NCBI GenBank assembly: GCA_029933365.1
Contig: JAOZOH010000063.1
Span: 1 to 16,764 of the forward strand
From: Desulfuromusa sp.
GTDB lineage: Bacteria > Desulfobacterota > Desulfuromonadia > Desulfuromonadales > Geopsychrobacteraceae
DNA length: 16,764 nt
Direction of reading: 5' to 3'
How positions within the stretch are numbered: the stretch's first letter is position 1; each line of letters starts with the position of its first letter. The notes below the pieces were generated by a model. That model saw only the letters and a list, made by a program, of their open reading frames with translations, made no database searches and had not been told where the DNA came from. Made by a program: the position numbers and the translations under genes. Shown in pieces: positions 13,081-16,764 of the stretch.

Positions 13081-16000
13081 TTACTCAAAGTTCATCACAT
13101 TATAACCAAACAATCCCTCGGCAGCAGCCATAGCTTCATCAGTCGCTGACATTTTCAATTGATCCGGCAGAGTAATAATCGTTTCGCTGCGGTTAGGAAT
13201 CGTTATGTGTAACTGCACCTCGCAGTTTCCCCGATAGCGCTGAACAATTCCCTTAAGCTGCCGCATCTGGATTTCGTCCAACCCCGGAGTTGTCAGTCTG
13301 ATATGAACCAACTTAGCCAGAGTCTCTTTGACATCACGCAATAAAGCCACTTCTGTTGCCAGTATTTTACAAGCTTCTTCCCCGACATCAAGTTCACCAC
13401 TGACCAACAGCGGATCTTCGCCTTTCAACAACCCCATTGCGGCACTATAAACCTCAGGAAAAACAATTATTTCAACGGAGCCACTTAAATCTTCCAGGGT
13501 AATAAATGCCATCCGATCACCTTTTTTTGTGATCAACTCTTTAATCCCCGAGACAATTCCACAAACCCGTACCTGCTCTTTATCTGTACGTTCTACCAAT
13601 CCGGCAGTTTCACAGGTTGCAAAGCGCTTGATTGAGTCACTGTAACGTGCCAGAGGATGACCAGTGACGTAAAAACCAAGAGCCTCTTTTTCATAACTCA
13701 GTAAGGTTTTTTCGTCCCACTCCTCAACATTAGGAAGATCACCATAGCCGTTACCGCCAACTGATAGAATTTCTTTGGTTCCAAACAGGGAGTCTTGCCC
13801 CGATTCCAGCTCGCGCTGCAACCGCTGACCAATCTCCATCGACTCTTCGAGACCGGCCAGAAATTGAGCACGCTTGCCACCCAAAGAATCAAAGGCACCA
13901 CACTTGATAAGAGCTTCGGCCACTTTTTTATTCACTTTGCGCAGGTCGACGCGTTCACAAAAATCCTGTAAAGAGAGGAACGGTTTGTCTTTGCGCACTA
14001 ACTGAATTGAATCAAGAGCAGCAGAGCCAACCCCCTTAACTGCACCCAAGCCAAAGCGCATAACCTCTTCAGCAACGGTAAAAGAACGCTCGGAGGCATT
14101 GATATCCGGAGGTTGCACCTCGACCCCCATAGCACGAACTTCACCGATGTTTTTGATCACCTTATCGGTATTTTCCATATCCTCGGTCAATAGCGCCGCC
14201 ATAAATTCAACCGGATAATGGGCTTTCAAATAGGCGGTCTGATAAGCAATCAGCGCATAGGCCGCGGAATGGGATTTATTAAAACCGTAGGCGGCAAACT
14301 TTTCCATCAGGTCAAAAACCGCTTCCGCTTTCTTTAAGTTCAGTTTGTTTTCAGCCGCTCCAGCGAGGAATATTTTCTTCTGTTTCGCCATTTCCTCTGG
14401 CTTCTTTTTTCCCATTGCACGACGTAACAAATCGGCTGTACCCAAGCTGTAATTCGCCAGCACCTGGGCAATCAGCATCACTTGTTCCTGATAGACAATA
14501 ACCCCGTAAGTATCTTTGAGAATTGGCTCAAGCTGTGAAAAAGAATACTTAAATTGTTCAGTCCCATGCTTGCGCTTAATAAACGAATCAACCATTCCTG
14601 AACCCAACGGTCCGGGGCGATAGAGAGCAACCATCGCAATCAAATCTTCAAAACAGTTGGGCTTCAATTTGACCAGATATTCTTTCATCCCGCTCGATTC
14701 AAGCTGAAATACCCCGGTGGTTTCACCTCGGCTAAGCAACTCAAATGTGTGCTTGTCATCGTTGGGAATCAAACGCAAATCAAACGCGGGATCTTTCCCT
14801 TCACGAATGATACGAACCGCATTTTCAATCACAGTCAGGGTTTTTAAACCAAGAAAATCGAACTTGACCAGACCAATTTTCTCGACATATTTCATCGGGT
14901 ACTGAGTAACCTGCCCCCCTGATTTGGGATCGACATAGAGGGGGAGATATTCAGAGAGTGGCTTTGGTGTGACGACAACCCCTGCTGCATGTGTAGAAGC
15001 GTGACGAGTCAACCCTTCGAGAGCCAATGAAATTCTTACCAGTTCTTGGATCTTGGAATCTTTTTCTATCAAAGTTTTTAGCTGTGGTTCCTGTTCAATG
15101 GCCTGTTTTAAAGTGATCCCGATCAAATTCGGCACCAACTTGGCAATTTTATCAACTTCGCCATAGGGGATATTTAATGCCCGGCCAACATCACGCAGGA
15201 CACCTTTGGCCAACATGCTCCCGAAGGTGATAATCTGCGCAACATTCTCCGCTCCATATTTCTGCCGCACATATTCAATTACCCGCTCACGACCATAGAT
15301 ACAGAAATCGACATCGATATCAGGCATTGATATCCGCTCTGGATTCAAAAACCGTTCAAACAGCAGGTTGTAGGGAAGTGGATCAATGTCGGTAATTCCG
15401 GTGGCATAAGCGACCAAACTGCCAGCGGCTGAACCACGCCCTGGGCCAACCGGGATATTGTGGTCTTTTCCCCAGTTAATAAAATCGGCAACAATCAGGA
15501 AATAGCCAGGAAAGCCCATATCATTTATACAGGTCAGTTCCTCTTCCAAACGATCTTGATAAACCTGCAGGTCTTCCTCACTTAAATTACGGTGCCTGCG
15601 AATTTCACTTAAACGTGCTTCCAGTCCCACCCGACTTTGCTCTTCAAGAACCTCATCAAGGGTTTTATCCGCTGGCTTTTCATATTGGGGGAAGTGATAG
15701 GTATTGAAATCAAGATCAAGGTTGCAGCGTTCGGCAATCTGGATGGTGTTGGCAATCGCCTCGGGTTGATTCGGGAATAACTGAATCATCTCTTGCGGCG
15801 ATTTGACGTAGAATTCATCATTGGGAAAACGCATTCGGTTCGGATCGTCCATCGTTTTGCCGGTCTGAATGCAGAGCAATATTTCGTGAGCGAAAGAATC
15901 TTCGCGGGAGAGATAGTGGCAATCATTGGTTGCCACTAGAGGCAAATCCAACTCCTTGGAAATTGATATCAGACCAGCATTTGCCTTGGCCTGTTCCGGT

Positions 16001-16551
16001 AAATAATTTTCCTGCAATTCAAGGTAAAAACGCTGCTCATCAAAAATCTGTGCCATCTGGGTAGCACGTTCCAACGCCTCTTCGGGTTGGTTAAGATTAA
16101 TCAGCGTCGGCAATTCGCCTCCTAGACAGGCTGATAGAGCGATCAACCCCTCATTGTGCTGAGCCAGCAAATCCCAATCAATTCGTGGCTTATAATAAAA
16201 CCCCTCGCGATAAGCGGCGGAAACCAAATGACAGATATTTTTATACCCGGCCTGATTCATACAGAGCAGAACCAGATGGTAGGATGCCTCCGATGACCCG
16301 CGTGCATTTCCTTTAGTAAAACGAGAACCAGGGGCAACGTAAACCTCACAACCAATGATCGGTTTAATTCCTGCGCTCATTGCCTTGCTGTAAAATTCGA
16401 TGGCACCAAACATATTGCCGTGATCGGTGACCGCAATAGCCGGCATTTTAAATTCTTTGGCTCGGGCAACTAATTCATCAAGCTTGATCGCCCCGTCAAG
16501 CAGGCTGTATTGGCTGTGCAGATGAAGATGAACAAAATTAGAATGTTCCAT
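13081..16551 (-). CDS. dnaE: DNA polymerase III subunit alpha
   Basis: This 1156-residue replicative polymerase is close in length to E. coli DnaE. Domains in order are PHP (1 to about 280), palm with catalytic D413 and D415 in PDIDVDF and D565 in KFDFLGL, fingers with NKSHSAAYALIAYQTAYLKAHYP split over the motif, a helix-hairpin-helix region, an OB fold (VRVCGIVSGIKE and ITLEDLSGSVEIIVFP, about 985-1060) and the tau-binding tail. The PHP metal ligands all appear present: H10, H12, D19, H44, E69, H92, C142, D210 and H212. This differs from the degenerate E. coli domain. The ribosome site is weak; the start is chosen because FVHLHLHS must follow it closely. It is upstream of accA and rlpA. Confidence 0.98.
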   Translation of the reverse strand: MEHSNFVHLHLHSQYSLLDGAIKLDELVARAKEFKMPAIAVTDHGNMFGAIEFYSKAMSAGIKPIIGCEVYVAPGSRFTKGNARGSSEASYHLVLLCMNQAGYKNICHLVSAAYREGFYYKPRIDWDLLAQHNEGLIALSACLGGELPTLINLNQPEEALERATQMAQIFDEQRFYLELQENYLPEQAKANAGLISISKELDLPLVATNDCHYLSREDSFAHEILLCIQTGKTMDDPNRMRFPNDEFYVKSPQEMIQLFPNQPEAIANTIQIAERCNLDLDFNTYHFPQYEKPADKTLDEVLEEQSRVGLEARLSEIRRHRNLSEEDLQVYQDRLEEELTCINDMGFPGYFLIVADFINWGKDHNIPVGPGRGSAAGSLVAYATGITDIDPLPYNLLFERFLNPERISMPDIDVDFCIYGRERVIEYVRQKYGAENVAQIITFGSMLAKGVLRDVGRALNIPYGEVDKIAKLVPNLIGITLKQAIEQEPQLKTLIEKDSKIQELVRISLALEGLTRHASTHAAGVVVTPKPLSEYLPLYVDPKSGGQVTQYPMKYVEKIGLVKFDFLGLKTLTVIENAVRIIREGKDPAFDLRLIPNDDKHTFELLSRGETTGVFQLESSGMKEYLVKLKPNCFEDLIAMVALYRPGPLGSGMVDSFIKRKHGTEQFKYSFSQLEPILKDTYGVIVYQEQVMLIAQVLANYSLGTADLLRRAMGKKKPEEMAKQKKIFLAGAAENKLNLKKAEAVFDLMEKFAAYGFNKSHSAAYALIAYQTAYLKAHYPVEFMAALLTEDMENTDKVIKNIGEVRAMGVEVQPPDINASERSFTVAEEVMRFGLGAVKGVGSAALDSIQLVRKDKPFLSLQDFCERVDLRKVNKKVAEALIKCGAFDSLGGKRAQFLAGLEESMEIGQRLQRELESGQDSLFGTKEILSVGGNGYGDLPNVEEWDEKTLLSYEKEALGFYVTGHPLARYSDSIKRFATCETAGLVERTDKEQVRVCGIVSGIKELITKKGDRMAFITLEDLSGSVEIIVFPEVYSAAMGLLKGEDPLLVSGELDVGEEACKILATEVALLRDVKETLAKLVHIRLTTPGLDEIQMRQLKGIVQRYRGNCEVQLHITIPNRSETIITLPDQLKMSATDEAMAAAEGLFGYNVMNFE

Positions 16552-16721
16552 AAGTGACTATTATCCAAGAGGAAAATTAATACAAAAACAACCGGGGGTT
16601 TTTTTCAAGCACAGATCGGGAACAATAATAAATACCCCTCCACAAACAATGATCTGATTGTCAATTTTAGACATTATCATCGCTGGAGTTAGCTGGTCAA
16701 TAATCTTCAGACTGAATTATC

Positions 16722-16763
16722 TTAGCCCTTTTCCTGAAGTGCAATTTGCGCTATTTTCACAGC
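16722..16763 (-). CDS. Possible C-terminal end of an unknown gene at the window edge
   Basis: On the minus strand an open frame enters from beyond the window and ends AVKIAQIALQEKG-stop at 16722-16724. The composition looks like an ordinary helical protein end and the direction fits the dnaE cluster, but 13 residues cannot identify a family. Between it and dnaE (16552-16721) I see an AT-rich leader with an isolated TTGACA and no well-spaced -10 box. Confidence 0.3.
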   Translation of the reverse strand, partial: AVKIAQIALQEKG

Positions 16764-16764
16764 G

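Noticed and set aside
16594..16612. Terminator-like AACCGGGGGTT followed by T on the plus strand
   Set aside because: The stem is only 4 bp with a 3-base loop, and there is no plus-strand gene before it.

Overview
The window looks like a chromosomal segment of a moderate-GC, Gram-negative, probably anaerobic bacterium. A Desulfuromonadales-type deltaproteobacterium (Desulfuromonas/Pelobacter relatives) is my best guess. It rests on the dnaE-accA-rlpA gene order, the periplasmic and outer-membrane lipoprotein signals, and short palindromic repeats between genes. This is inference; there is no rRNA or other decisive marker.

Region 1 (about 1-6,650) is a minus-strand transport operon. It reads, in transcription order: LacI-family repressor, UgpB-like periplasmic binding protein, UgpE-like permease, UgpC/MalK-like ATPase, UgpA-like permease, and a HAD-IIA (NagD/PGP-type) phosphatase. 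A bidirectional hairpin terminator follows. The promoter of the repressor is clear (TTGACA-16-TATATT), and a LacI-type palindrome covers its predicted start site. A second, perfect palindrome (TGTAAACGTTTACA) sits in the leader of a divergent metallo-beta-lactamase-fold hydrolase gene (6,812-8,107), which has about 190 unassigned N-terminal residues. The likely logic is one repressor controlling both import of a small, possibly phosphorylated or phosphodiester solute and its breakdown: hydrolase, then phosphatase. A 163-bp near-perfect palindrome separates the last permease from the phosphatase.

Region 2 (8,117-10,600) holds unlinked housekeeping-type genes on the minus strand. These are a disulfide-oxidoreductase of the lipoamide dehydrogenase/MerA group that lacks the usual C-terminal His-Glu pair and ends in a Met/Trp-rich tail, a small 4-oxalocrotonate-tautomerase-like protein lacking both usual arginines, and a CspA-type cold shock protein. 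The last two are followed by clear intrinsic terminators.

Region 3 (10,600-16,764) is the minus-strand cluster dnaE (replicative polymerase with an intact PHP metal site), accA (fatty-acid synthesis) and rlpA (septal peptidoglycan lipoprotein). The three gaps downstream of dnaE, accA and rlpA all contain copies or solo ends of one about 152-bp MITE-like repeat. Its two full copies are in opposite orientation and each is flanked by a 4-bp direct repeat.
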